NCBI GenBank assembly: GCA_003615045.1
Contig: ML014282.1
Coordinates: 1-39,283 of the forward strand
Direction of reading: 5' to 3'
Source of the DNA: Caulochytrium protostelioides
Taxonomy: Eukaryota > Chytridiomycota > Caulochytriomycetes > Caulochytriales > Caulochytriaceae
Length of the DNA stretch: 39,283 nt
Position numbers and translations under genes: made by a program
The notes under the pieces: generated by a model
What the model saw: only the letters and a program-made list of their open reading frames with translations
Databases searched by the model: none
What the model was told of the DNA's origin: nothing
Part shown: piece by piece, positions 27,362 to 37,600 of the stretch
Layout: each line of letters begins with the position of its first letter
Position numbering within the stretch: position 1 is the first letter of the stretch

Positions 27362-29065
27362 ATGGACGCTTTCGCGAACCCGTTCTTGGGCTTTGGCGGC
27401 AGCGCCCGCGCCTTCTCGGGCGCGTTCCCGTCGCTGCCGCCGCTCGGCGGGCCCTCGGTCGCTCCCACGGGCGGCGCTCCGCGCGCCGGCGGCGCCGGCC
27501 CCCTCGCGGCCACGGCGGCCGCCGCCCGCGCCGCCGAGACCGCGTACGTCGCCCAGCTGCAGGCGATCTTGGCCGCCGCCGCCACGCGGGACGTGGCGCC
27601 CGCGCCGGCCCCGCCGTTCGACGCGGTGCCCGCCCGGCGCCCGCACTGCCAAGGCCGCGTCGTGGCGGCTCCAGTGATCTCGGTCCCGGCGTCGTTCGGC
27701 GTCCGCGCCGCGGCGCTGGATGCCGCCGGCCGGCTCCTGCTGGCGCGGCGCGACGGCACGCTGACCGTCGGCGTCCGCGCGATGCCCACGGCGGCTGGCG
27801 CGAGCACGTGGCGCCATGTCCGCACGCACCCCGCGGCGCTCACCGCCGTCTGCGCGCTCGCGGACGGCCGCGTCGTCCTCGGCCACGCTGACGGCACGCT
27901 GCGACTCCTGCACGGCGAGCGGCTCGTCGACCTCGCGAGCATGGCGGACGCGACGGCGAGCGGCGCCGCGGCGATCACCCAGCTGGCGGTGGCGCCGCAC
28001 CACGCCGACGCGGGCTCCCGGCTCGCGGTCGCCGACGCAGCCGGCGGCGTCACCCTGGTCCAGCCGGATGTCGCGCCCACCGCTGTCGGCGCGGCCCTCC
28101 AGCGCCGCACGCTCGTGCCCATCCCGCCGCCGCGCTCGCCTTCCGTGTGGGTCCCCGTCAGCCTGTGCCCGCTGCACTGGTCCTGGTGCGATGACGCGGC
28201 GCCCGTGGCGGCTGACGCCGAGGCTGCCGACGCTGCCGACGCTGCCGACGCCGACGACGCCACGAGCCCTCCGCCGGGCGAGGCGCTTCCGCGGGAGACG
28301 TGGCACGTGCTGCTGACCGTGTCGGCGGACACCGACGCCCCGAAGGACGGCGAGGGCCGCCGGCCGACAGCGCTGCGGCTGTGGTCCGGCACGGCGTGCG
28401 TGGCGCAGCAGACCGTCCCCGGCACGGTGCTCACGGCCGTCGGCGGCCAGGCCGTCTCGCGCCGTCGCCAGGGCGCGCCGCGGCCGTGGACGCCGGCCGA
28501 CGCGTTCGAGGGCTCGTGGCGCGAGGACGCCGCGCGGCCCGTGCCGCAGGTGCTGCTCGGCTGCGACGACGGCCAGGTGCTGCTGTGGACGCACCCGCGG
28601 GCCGCGCCCCGGCGGCTGTGCCAGCTGCCCGCCGCCGTGCGGCAGCTGCTGACGGTGCCGGTGGCCGCGGCGCTGGCCGGCGACGGCGGTGTGAACGGCG
28701 CCCCCAGCAGCGCCCGGCCCGCGGCGCGGCCGTGGCCGATGGCGGATCTGTGCGTCGTGCGGTCGGAAGCGCCGCGGATCACGGTGCTCTACGACGGCCG
28801 CTGCGTCGCCGATGTGCCGCTCCGCTCGGTGCCGACGACGATGGCCCTTGCGTCCAGCGGCCGCGTGGTGCTTGGCGTGGAAGGAAGCGACCCCTCGGCG
28901 CCGTCCCCGTCGTCGTCGCGGCCGACACTGACGGTGCATCTCGACGTGGTGGTCACGTATATGTCGGGCGCCGCCGACCGCGTGCCGCTTCGCGTGGTGC
29001 TGGAGTCCCTGCGCGCGGGGCCGTCGCCAAAGCGAGCAAGCACGACGCCGGTGTCCGCGCTCTAG
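27362..29065 (+). CDS. Beta-propeller-like (WD40-like) protein, unidentified
   Basis: 567 residues from the ATG at 27362 (MDAFANPFLGFGGSARAF). The frame is open further upstream, but that part is Arg/Pro-rich and not convincing. Residues 1-100 are Gly/Ala/Pro-rich. From about 105 on there are repeated four-strand patterns typical of degenerate WD40 or related propellers: AALDAAGRLLLARRDGTL, ALTAVCALADGRVVLGHADG, ITQLAVAPHHADAGSRLAVA, VLLGCDDGQVLLWTHPR and TMALASSGRVVLGV. A Gln-free acidic Ala/Asp spacer (about 285-302) and other low-complexity inserts break up the propeller. The final 40 residues (VVVTYMSGAADRVPLRVVL) look like a closing strand. I do not recognise the family. It is followed on the same strand, 570 bases on, by SEC20. 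Confidence 0.7.
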   Translation: MDAFANPFLGFGGSARAFSGAFPSLPPLGGPSVAPTGGAPRAGGAGPLAATAAAARAAETAYVAQLQAILAAAATRDVAPAPAPPFDAVPARRPHCQGRVVAAPVISVPASFGVRAAALDAAGRLLLARRDGTLTVGVRAMPTAAGASTWRHVRTHPAALTAVCALADGRVVLGHADGTLRLLHGERLVDLASMADATASGAAAITQLAVAPHHADAGSRLAVADAAGGVTLVQPDVAPTAVGAALQRRTLVPIPPPRSPSVWVPVSLCPLHWSWCDDAAPVAADAEAADAADAADADDATSPPPGEALPRETWHVLLTVSADTDAPKDGEGRRPTALRLWSGTACVAQQTVPGTVLTAVGGQAVSRRRQGAPRPWTPADAFEGSWREDAARPVPQVLLGCDDGQVLLWTHPRAAPRRLCQLPAAVRQLLTVPVAAALAGDGGVNGAPSSARPAARPWPMADLCVVRSEAPRITVLYDGRCVADVPLRSVPTTMALASSGRVVLGVEGSDPSAPSPSSSRPTLTVHLDVVVTYMSGAADRVPLRVVLESLRAGPSPKRASTTPVSAL

Positions 29066-29636
29066 ACATGAATGAAGGTCTGTGTAAAAGTCGATGCGAT
29101 GGGCTCGCTGACCCCCGCCGCTGAAGCCGGCGTTGGACCGCGGCCCGTCCCCCTGGCCATGGCTGCGCCACGCGCCGCGATCGAGCCCGTCGGGCAACGA
29201 ACCCGGCGACCGAGGGGCGGTGGGGTGGGAAGCCGCCGGCGGCGGCTGCGCCCACGGAGGTCGGAGGCGTTCCGGATCGCGGCGGTGGGGTCGATGCGGC
29301 GGCGAGCACGGCGATGATCGGCACGACGGCGCCGTTCAGCGGTCTTCCACGCGGCGGCCGTCCCCGCGAGGGCCGCGCGCCGTCCACGGCGCCCACGGCG
29401 CGCAGGGCGGAACGTGATGGCGCGTCCCCGCGACATCGATCGCGCCCATCCCCACCGCCCAGCATAGGAGCCCATCGCCCGCGACCGCCTCCGACTCCGA
29501 CCGTGATACCCCCCCGTCACCTTGCGGCGTCGCCACTACCGACAACGCGCCCTGCGCCAGGTTCGGTGACCCGTTGATCGCGCTCGGGACGCTGCGTCCC
29601 ATCGCTCGCGTGTGCTGCGCTGTCGCCCGCGCCGCC
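29066..29636. other. Intergenic region upstream of SEC20
   Basis: About 570 G/C-rich bases between two genes on the plus strand. No supported gene and no repeat of note. The SEC20 promoter is expected here. Confidence 0.5.
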
Positions 29637-30611
29637 ATGGCCTCGCCGCCGCCGTCGGCCGCGGTCGCCGAGACCGCCGAGTTCGAAGCGCTGAACGCGG
29701 CCTGCGCTCGCCTCATTCTCGAGCTCGGCGAGCGCACCACGCATCTGCTGGACGTCACGACGGCGGCGCCCGCGGCGCCCGACCGGCGCCGCGGTGGCGG
29801 CGGCGACGACGCGGCGCGGCCGTGGGCCCGCGACCCGCTCTCGGCGCAGGCCGACGCCGTGCGGCAGCGGCTGCGCGCGCTCGGGGACGCGCTGGCCGCA
29901 CTCGAGCTGGAGGCCGCGCTGCTCGCGCCCGTGCGGCCGGCGCCGGCCCCCGCGGCGAGCGCCCGCGCGCCGGCCGCGCCGCCGGCCGACCGCGTGGCCG
30001 CGACGCGAAGGGCCTATGCGGACGCGCAGATCCGGTTCCGCGCCGCGCAGGCGGGGCTCGCGGCCGCCGCGGCGCGGGAGCATGCCCACGCGCGGGCGCA
30101 GCTGCTGGGTCCCGACGCCGATGCCCCGGCGACCCGCCAACGCCCCCGGCGGCGGCGGCGGCGGCGGCGCGGGCCCGGCGACTCTGCGGGCGGCAGCGAC
30201 GATGACGACGACGACGACGAGGCGGACGACGACGCGCCGCCGGCGACGCAGCGCGACGTCGTGGGCGCGAGCCGGCAGCTGACATCGACGCTGCAGCAGG
30301 CGGCGGCAATGATGACGGCAGAGGTCCACAAGAGCGCAGCGAGCGCGGCGTCGTTGGACCGGTCGACGCGGATGCTGGCGAGCACGGCGAGCGAGTACCG
30401 CCAGCTGGGCGGCGTGGTCGGGCAGAGCCGGCGGTGGGTGACGCAGCTGCGGCAGCGCGACTCGACGGAGCGCTGGCTCGTCACCTTCGGGCTGTCCGTG
30501 TTCTGCCTCACCGTACTCCACATCGTGCGGCGGCGGCTCGGCCACGTCATTCCCGGCTGGCGCACCATGATGGGCACATGTCCCGGTGACGAACGCTGGT
30601 GCATCTTTTAG
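29637..30611 (+). CDS. SEC20: SNARE protein Sec20 (BNIP1 family)
   Basis: 324 residues from the Met at 29637 (MASPPPSAAVAE); an upstream in-frame Met at 29574 would add 21. Sec20 is the Qb-type SNARE that works with Ufe1/syntaxin-18 and Use1 at the ER to receive COPI vesicles from the Golgi. The conserved part is C-terminal: the SNARE helix at about 208-276 (DVVGASRQLTSTLQQAAAMM, then SAASAASLDRSTRMLASTAS), the Sec20-type linker GVVGQSRRWVTQLRQRD, and one membrane anchor at about 280-298 (WLVTFGLSVFCLTVLHIV) followed by RRRL. The N-terminal half is Ala/Arg/Pro-rich, with a basic run and an Asp run (DDDDDDDE) before the SNARE region. No terminal HDEL-type signal is present. The gene is convergent with ERD2. 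Confidence 0.85.
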   Translation: MASPPPSAAVAETAEFEALNAACARLILELGERTTHLLDVTTAAPAAPDRRRGGGGDDAARPWARDPLSAQADAVRQRLRALGDALAALELEAALLAPVRPAPAPAASARAPAAPPADRVAATRRAYADAQIRFRAAQAGLAAAAAREHAHARAQLLGPDADAPATRQRPRRRRRRRRGPGDSAGGSDDDDDDDEADDDAPPATQRDVVGASRQLTSTLQQAAAMMTAEVHKSAASAASLDRSTRMLASTASEYRQLGGVVGQSRRWVTQLRQRDSTERWLVTFGLSVFCLTVLHIVRRRLGHVIPGWRTMMGTCPGDERWCIF

Positions 30612-31177
30612 CCGCGAAGGGTCGGACCAAACGCACGGCTGAGTGCTGCAGGTGATCCCATGACCCCACCATGCATGGAGACCCGCGATCTGGCTGAAAC
30701 GAATCAGATGTATTAACAAAAACAAACGGCGCAACGCCGGTCGGCAGTCGCCGGCCGCGACAATCAGTGATATCAGTGATATCAACGAGAGTAGCGCTTC
30801 AGAGCAGAAAAGAAGCACTAGAAAAAGAAATCAGAAAAGAGAGACAGAGCGAAGGCACCTCTTGGCATGGCCAGAAGTCGCAGGAGCACCGGCGGCCATC
30901 TTGGCGGGGGCCCATCCATGATGGGCGCTCAAGACGAGCAGACGAGCACGATGGCCCTGCCAAAGGGAGGGCGAGGGGCTGTGCACGCCACGACGCGGTG
31001 CAGCGTCACAGGGGTGCTGACTTTGTCGGGCGACGCGCCCCGCCCGCCGTGGCGGGAGGCGCCGTGGAAGGCCTCACGCGAGCAGGCGAGCGGTATGCCG
31101 AAGGCGAAGCAGCAGGATCAGCACGTCCCCCGGCGGTGGAGGGCGTATGTCCCGGTCCCGTTCTTCCGTTCAGAGGC
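30612..31177. other. Convergent intergenic region between SEC20 and ERD2
   Basis: About 570 bases shared by the 3' ends of SEC20 and ERD2. A purine-rich stretch lies at about 30800-30858 on the plus strand, comparable to the one downstream of SEC24. An ATCAGTGATATCAGTGATATC repeat occurs near 30764-30784. No gene can be supported. Confidence 0.5.
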
Positions 31178-31822
31178 TCAGGCGGGGAGCTGGAAGCGCT
31201 GACCGCCCTGGACCACCTTCTTGAAGTAGATGTAGAAGAAGTCGGCGTAGAGGCCGGTCTGGATAATGCCCGAGATGGCGGAGATGGGGTCGAAGTGTCC
31301 CTCGACGACGAAGCGGTAGATCCAGTTGATGATGTAGAAGCCGCGGTAGGCGCCGAGGGCCATGATGTAGTGCGAAGTCAGGGTGCTCGCCTCGCCGGTG
31401 CGCTGCAGCAGCAGTAGCTGGGGCAGGATCGCGCCGGCCTCGAGGTACTCCGAGAAGGTCCAGAGCAGCTCAAAGAGACTCCAGTCGTAGTGGAAGAGCA
31501 GGCTCAGCACCGCCGCGGGCACAATGAGATACAGGATGGGGAAGCGGTCGGCTTCGCGGTCCCACGTGGCATTGAGCGGGGGCACCTGCATCTTGTAGGT
31601 GACATAGCCGCTGCACGCGAGGAAGACGATTTTCATGCCCGAGTTGTAGAGGCTGCGGAAGACGACGAACAGGTCGAGGTACCGCGTGGCGAACACGAGC
31701 AGGTACAGGAACTGGGTCTTTTGCGAGATGCCGGCGGCCGACCGCGACGTATAAATCTTGAGCAGCAGCAGCAGATACGACAGCAGGTGCAGCAGATCCG
31801 CAATCAGGCGGAACCCGTTCAT
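31178..31822 (-). CDS. ERD2: ER lumen protein-retaining (KDEL/HDEL) receptor
   Basis: 214 residues, against 212 in human KDEL receptors. The receptor binds escaped ER-resident proteins in the acidic Golgi and returns them in COPI vesicles. The start Met at 31822 (MNGFRLIADLLHLLSYLLLL) matches the family N-terminus exactly; the frame stays open upstream without similarity. Seven membrane segments are evident. Residues known to contact the retrieval signal are present at family numbering: Arg5, Arg47, Tyr48 and Asp50 (ATRYLDLF). SRSAAGISQKTQFLY, WTFSEYLEAGAILPQL, GEASTLTSHYIMALGAYRG and FYIYFKKVVQGGQRFQLPA follow in order. The C-terminal Lys-Lys fits retrograde sorting. No intron. Identity is secure. 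Confidence 0.97.
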   Translation of the reverse strand: MNGFRLIADLLHLLSYLLLLLKIYTSRSAAGISQKTQFLYLLVFATRYLDLFVVFRSLYNSGMKIVFLACSGYVTYKMQVPPLNATWDREADRFPILYLIVPAAVLSLLFHYDWSLFELLWTFSEYLEAGAILPQLLLLQRTGEASTLTSHYIMALGAYRGFYIINWIYRFVVEGHFDPISAISGIIQTGLYADFFYIYFKKVVQGGQRFQLPA

Positions 31823-32193
31823 GGCGGCGGCGGCGGCGCAGCAGCGCGCGCGGGAGGGGCCGGGGAGCGCTGGAAGAGCGGTCTCAGGAGAGCGTTTGGC
31901 GCGATCCACGCGCGCACCCACACACGGCACTCGGGGGCAAGCGGCGGTGGCGGTGGGAGTTGAAGCGCAGAAAAAGGGTCAGTGAGGGGGGCGCGCGAGC
32001 GTCAGAGCGTCAGAGCGTCAGAGCCAGGGGCGGCGTCGAGCGGCGCGATCGACGCTGTGCCTTCGTAAAACGTCCTGCGCAGCGCGAAGCGACACGATGC
32101 GCGGTTCTGCATGAAGCGCGGTATCGTCCTATGAGCCCGGTTCCCGCATCGCCGCGCGTCGTTCTCGTCGTCCCTCGTCCTGGCCACGCGTGC

Positions 32194-32229
<36 letters not shown>

Positions 32230-33387
32230 TGGCCCAGGTGAGACGAGCATGCTCACCGGGCCCCCAGAACGCGTGGCGCGCGTCGCGCCGCGGACGAGCG
32301 ACCGCGGCCGGCGTCATTCACCGCGCCCGTGGGCGCGGTGGCGGCGGCGGCGGGCGGCGGCGGGCGGCGACGCGACGCGGGCGTTGCTGCGGTGCCCAAG
32401 GTCCACGACGCGGCGGTCCAGCCGTCGCCCACCTGGCGGATCCCTGGGCATTGGTCAGGAGGCAGGGAGGCCGGCGCGCCCGCGGCGTGCGCCGCCCGTG
32501 GCCGAGGCCGTGGCCGGCGGCAGGCTTGGCATAGGGCCCGGCCGCAGCGGCGCCGGCGGCGGGGGGGCTCCGCCACGTCGGTCAAGGATCGGCCGCGGCT
32601 GCCATCGCTCGTGCTCTCGCATGGCGGTGATCCGCCAGACCGTGTATCTGGCGTGCTGAGCCACGCGGCGCGGCTCGTGGATCACCGCAGGTCGCGTCCG
32701 CCCCTGGCGAGGGTGAGCACCTTGCGGGGCATCCGCACGGCGTCCCCGCGATCGCCCGCGAAGCGCGGGTCCCATGCCGTGCACAGCCATCCAGCTCGGC
32801 GCTCAATGAGGCAGCAACGATGCGCGCTCGGCGCATCGGACCGCGGGCGAGGGGAATCGAACCTCCTTCCCCAGCTAGAGCTTGACATGACATACCACAC
32901 GGGTGAACCAACGCGAGGGTCGCGCGGAGGAGAGGTGTCGGCCCTGCGCCTGAAGGGTACGTGTGTCGCCTCCGTTGCCTTCCTGCCCGGGTCGGAGTCT
33001 TATCGGTGGCCGGGAGTTGGTATGAATCGTCGCATGAACCTCCGCATGAACCTGACGGGCGCCCCCGCCGAATTCCAGACTATTTTCGGATGAAACCCCA
33101 TCGTCATCCATCGTCAACCAGAAACGGAAAACCGAGTAAGACCCTTGGCCGATTCATGTTCGAGCCTCTTTCAATTTTTGCCGGTGACTGTCGAGGGAAG
33201 GGGAGTCATGAAATCAAAAATATAAGGAGGGCGCTCCTTTCTTTTTCTTTTTTTTCTCGACGCTTCGTCGGCATCAGGGCGACCACCATCCACCGTCTCT
33301 TACAACGGCCTGGACCTGCGCCTCGTCGCTCTTACCAGGTGCTTGGCCGGAAATCCGACGGCCGTCTGGTCGGCCTCCTCATTTCTT

Positions 33388-33389
<2 letters not shown>

Positions 33390-33480
<91 letters not shown>
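33390..33480. repeat. Uninterrupted (CTG)30 trinucleotide run
   Basis: Thirty consecutive CTG units (91 bases with the final C) without a single interruption. Read through, it would give poly-Leu, poly-Cys or poly-Ala on one strand and poly-Gln, poly-Ala or poly-Ser on the other, but no flanking protein is recognisable in any of these frames. Confidence 0.97.
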
Positions 33481-34118
33481 GCCCGAGGCCTTTCGCCCGC
33501 ATTTGCTCGAGTCACTCACACGCTCACTCACGCCAACCTCAGGGCGGCGGCAGCGGATAAACAACGTCATAGTGGCGTGTGCCGAAGGCCGGATGGCGGA
33601 GCCGAAGGCCCGACATGGAAGGAGCAGACGGGAAGGAGCGGCGCTGGGGCGAGGGACATCGCACGCGTCTGGATCGAACACACCGGTGCCATCGACCGGC
33701 CGCCACATGTCGGACGCGGGCGGCCGATGACGGAAGACCCGAGAAGCAACGATTGGGTGGTCGATGGCCGCGAATGGACGCCGACGCCTGCGTCCGGGCC
33801 ATGCATTCCCATCATCACAGGGCCTCGGGAGGTCCGCTCAGGCTCAGGCATGGGCATGGGCGTCGGACCAGACCAGGCCGGGACGGGGCGGCGGCTGGTG
33901 AAAGCGCTTCGGAGGACGTGGGCGCGCCCAGCGTCGTACACAATGCGCCGGCCGGGACGGCGGCCCGCAGCGGCGGCGACGGCGATGGTCGATGGCGGCC
34001 GCGGGGTCGGCCGCCGGGCATGGCAGAGGCACCACACATGGCGATGGCGACGTCACGTCGTGAAGGCGGCCGACGTCGGAGCAGCACGCGGCGAGCGGGC
34101 CGCCGGCCATCCCCCGCC

Positions 34119-34126
34119 ATATAAGG
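34119..34126 (+). promoter_or_regulatory. TATA-like element upstream of the CSC1/OSCA gene
   Basis: ATATAAGG, one of few TATA-like strings in this GC-rich window, oriented toward the channel gene but about 480 bases before its ATG. Use as a promoter is a guess. Confidence 0.25.
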
Positions 34127-34602
34127 GCGTAGGCGGGGGCTGACGCAAGGTCATCACGAACGGCCGGAGGAGACCGCCCACCGCTGGCGAGTCACACGCA
34201 CGCGGTCTTGCCTCCGCCGTGGCCCACACACCTCCACGGCTCTGCGGCACGCCGCGCTAGGACCGTCACGACAGGTCTCGTGCCAGTCATTGCGTCGCTC
34301 TTTTTCCTCATTTTTTTTTTTTGATCCAGCGCCTCGCGGTTCCTCCCGCCAAGCCCGTGCCGCTGCCCTCGTTGCTGCCATTGCCGCTAAGTGATACGGC
34401 GGGGAACCCCGTGCTGTCGTTCTTTCATCTCATCCCGCCTCGGCGCTCGACCCAAGTCCTTGGCATTCCTTCTGGCGGCGTGGCCTCGGGATTGACTCGA
34501 TCTCCGGTGGCACGTGTTGTTTTTACGCCGACACCGACCTCCCCTCCCCGCTCCCAACTCCGACGCTCCGCGACCCCGCCCTGGTAGCGTCGCGCCGGCG
34601 CC

Positions 34603-37600
34603 ATGGCGGACCTGGGCGCCGAGATCACGTCCGTCTCGTGGAACTCGATTCGGATCTCGCTCATTGTTAACGGCAGCGTCTGCGCCGCCTTCCTCACGGC
34701 GTTCGCCGTCCTCCACCGCCGCAAGTCGCTCCGCGGCATCTACTGGCCGCGGTGGTTCCGCGACAACGGCGAGCTCGCCGGCAGCCGCAGCAGCGTCCCG
34801 CTCTGCCCCGCCGACGTCAAGGGCCCTGACGGCGTCTTCCGGACACCCGCGACGGCGTGGGACGCCGACGACCCGCACCACCGCGGCCCGGCAGACCCCA
34901 ACAGCGACAGCAATGTCGGCTTCATGACGTTCTGGCGGCGCGTCCTCGCGCCGTCCCACCCCCACCTCGCCTTCCGCAGCGGCTACGACGCGAGCGGCTT
35001 GCTCACGTACACCCGCACGCTCTTTTTTTTGTTTTTCGCGATCGCCGTGCTGTGCAACATCGTCCTGCTGCCCATCTTTGCGACGGGCGACAACGAGAAC
35101 AACCCGGACATCGACCCGCCCATCGAAGGGTTCGACCGCCTCACCCTGTCCAACGTCCGCGACCCGGACCGCTACCTGGCAAGCGTGTTTCTCGTGGCCG
35201 TGATCACGGCACTCAGTCTCTATGTCTTTGACGGCCTCGGCAAGACCGCAGCCGATCTGCATGCGCGCTATCTGCTGGACCGCTCGACCCGTGCCGCGAC
35301 GTACGTGCTGCTCGTCCGCGACATCCCGCCCGAACTCCGCCATGCCGACGCCCTGCGCCGCATCTTTGACCGCATGGTTCCGGGCTGTGTCCGCGGCATC
35401 GTGCTCAACCGCGATATCGGGGACCTCCCGAGCCTCTGGGAGGAACGCGCGAAGACCCGCGCCCGTCTCGAACAGCACGTCGTCGCCTATCTCTCGAACT
35501 GCGCCAACGCTGACCAGCGCAAGGCCCAGCGCGCGGCCAAGCAGCCCGGCATGCCGGCCCTCGCGACTCCCCTCGACCCCGCGCTGCGGCCCACGTCGCG
35601 GCCCTACCTCTTTTCACTCGTCGGGCCCAAGCACGATGCCATCAACTACGACATCGACGAACTCGCCCGCATCGAGGCCGAGCTCGAGCGCAAGCGCCGC
35701 AAGGTCGCCAAACTGACGCCGCTGCCCCGCGACGCCGTCGTAGCGCCGACGCCCACCACCGGCGATGAGACGTCAGCCACCGCGACCGGGCCGATGTCGG
35801 CCAACAAGGCTAACGGGACCACCAAGTCTGAGGCGCCGATGGCCCCGGGTGGCGACGCTTCGCCAGTCACGCCCATGAGCGCCGGCTCGGGCGCGACCTC
35901 GACGACATCGCTGTCCTCGGCGTCGTCGGCCTCCCGCCGCGCCCGCCAGACCGGCGCGTCTGCCTTCATCGTGTTTAACGACATCATGACGCCCCAGATC
36001 GCCGCCCGTGTACTCATCCACCCGACGCCGCTCGCCATGTCGGACCGCGTCGTGAATCCGGAGCCCGAAGACATTATCTGGGGCAACCTCAACATGCGTG
36101 CGGAGATGCGCGTAGCTCGTGGGGGCGTCCGCACCGCCGCGATTTTGGCCCTCACGCTCTTCTGGTCCATCATCGTCATCTTCCTCACGGGCATCTCGAA
36201 CCTCGACAAACTTACGGGCGCCCTCACGTTCCTGCGGCCCGTCGTCAACTGGAGTCCCTGGGTGAAGGGCGTGCTGACGGGCGTGGTGTCGCCCTTGCTC
36301 GTCAACATCGCCTTCAGCCTCATTCCCCCCGTCTTCTGCATGCTCAACCGCTTCGCTGGCATCGCGTCCGAAAAACAGGTCCAAATGAAACTGCTCAACC
36401 AGTTCTTTGCGTTCCTCGTCTTCAACCTGATGATCGTCGGCACCCTCGGTGGAGGTGTGATCGCGGCTATCAACACGTTTGTCTCGAACCCCAGCGCCAC
36501 GGTCACCAACCTGGCCGCGCAGATTCCGACCGTGTCGAGTTTCTTTATGACCTACGTGATGCTGCGCGCGCTTAGCGGACCCGCCGGTGACTTGCTCCGC
36601 ACCTCTGCCATCATCCTGACGCCGCTCAAACTCCGCTTCCTCGCCGGCACGCCGCGCTCCCGCCGCGCCCTGCTCGCGCCGCGCAAGTTCAAGTTCGCCA
36701 CCGCCCAGGCCTACCATTCCCTCGTCGCCGCCATCGGCTTCCTCTACGCCGTCATGTCGCCGCTCGTCACCGCATGGGTCTGCGTCTACTTTGGTCTGTA
36801 CACGCTTGCGTACCACTACAACTTCCAGTGCGTCCACAGCTTCCCCATGGACACGGGCGGCCAGATGCTGTACTCGTCCGTCTTGCATCTCCACCTCGGG
36901 CTGCTCCTCTTCCACATCATCCTCACCGTCCTCTTTTTCTTGAAAACCGCCTGGGCCGCCGGCGCCCTCATGCTCGTCATCTTGCTTGCCGGCTGGTGGG
37001 GATACCGCCGCGCGAGGCGCATCCGCGGTCTGATGGAGGCGATGCCTGCCCTCGATGTCATCCGCTACGAAGAAGCGCTCGACCGTCGCGACTCGGGGCT
37101 CGCACCCACGCTGCCCCACCAGGCGCCCCGCACCAGCGCCCGCCTCCGTGTCCTCGTTCGCCCGCCCCCGCACGACGTCGCCGCGACCTACCTCAGCCTC
37201 ACTAAAACGAACCCCTCCCTCCAGAGCGACCGATCCATGCCTTCTCCCGCCGCCGCTGCGGCTGCTGCTGCGGCCGATACGGGTGCTAGCAACGCCATGC
37301 CCTCCGATCCTCTGCTTGGCCGGATCGACACGCACCTGTCCGCCGAAGCGCTGCCGCCCCGTGCGGCAGTTTCCGCTACGTACCTCGGCCCTGACGATTG
37401 GTACAAGCAGTACAACCACCCGAGCGTCTGCCACGACGGCGAGGTGCTCTATGTCCCCGAAGACGACGCTGTGCAGGGGCTTCACGCGCCGCCCACCGCG
37501 CAGCCGGGATCCCTTTCTGCCGCCACATCCCTGGCCTCCCTCGAAGCGGGTCTCTCCGGCAACGACAACGACGACGCGTCCCCCGCCCCGACAACGACCA

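Larger units (their letters stand above)
31823..34602. other. Long intergenic region rich in simple repeats
   Basis: 2.8 kb between divergent ERD2 and the CSC1/OSCA gene. It holds an 8-bp repeat (GCGTCAGA x3, about 31999-32024), a CCGTCG hexamer run (about 32193-32229), a perfect Pol III box-B sequence on the minus strand (32853-32863) without a clear cloverleaf, (CTG)30 at 33390-33480, a TATA-like ATATAAGG at 34119-34126 and a T12 run at 34311-34322. Open frames crossing the region are low complexity. A spliced or non-coding transcript is possible but cannot be supported. Confidence 0.5.

Noticed and set aside
27236-29197. A 653-codon minus-strand frame, and another at 26875-28782
   Set aside because: Both are antisense to the beta-propeller gene, with Arg/Ala/Ser/His-rich composition. 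The plus-strand frame has ordered strand patterns; these do not.
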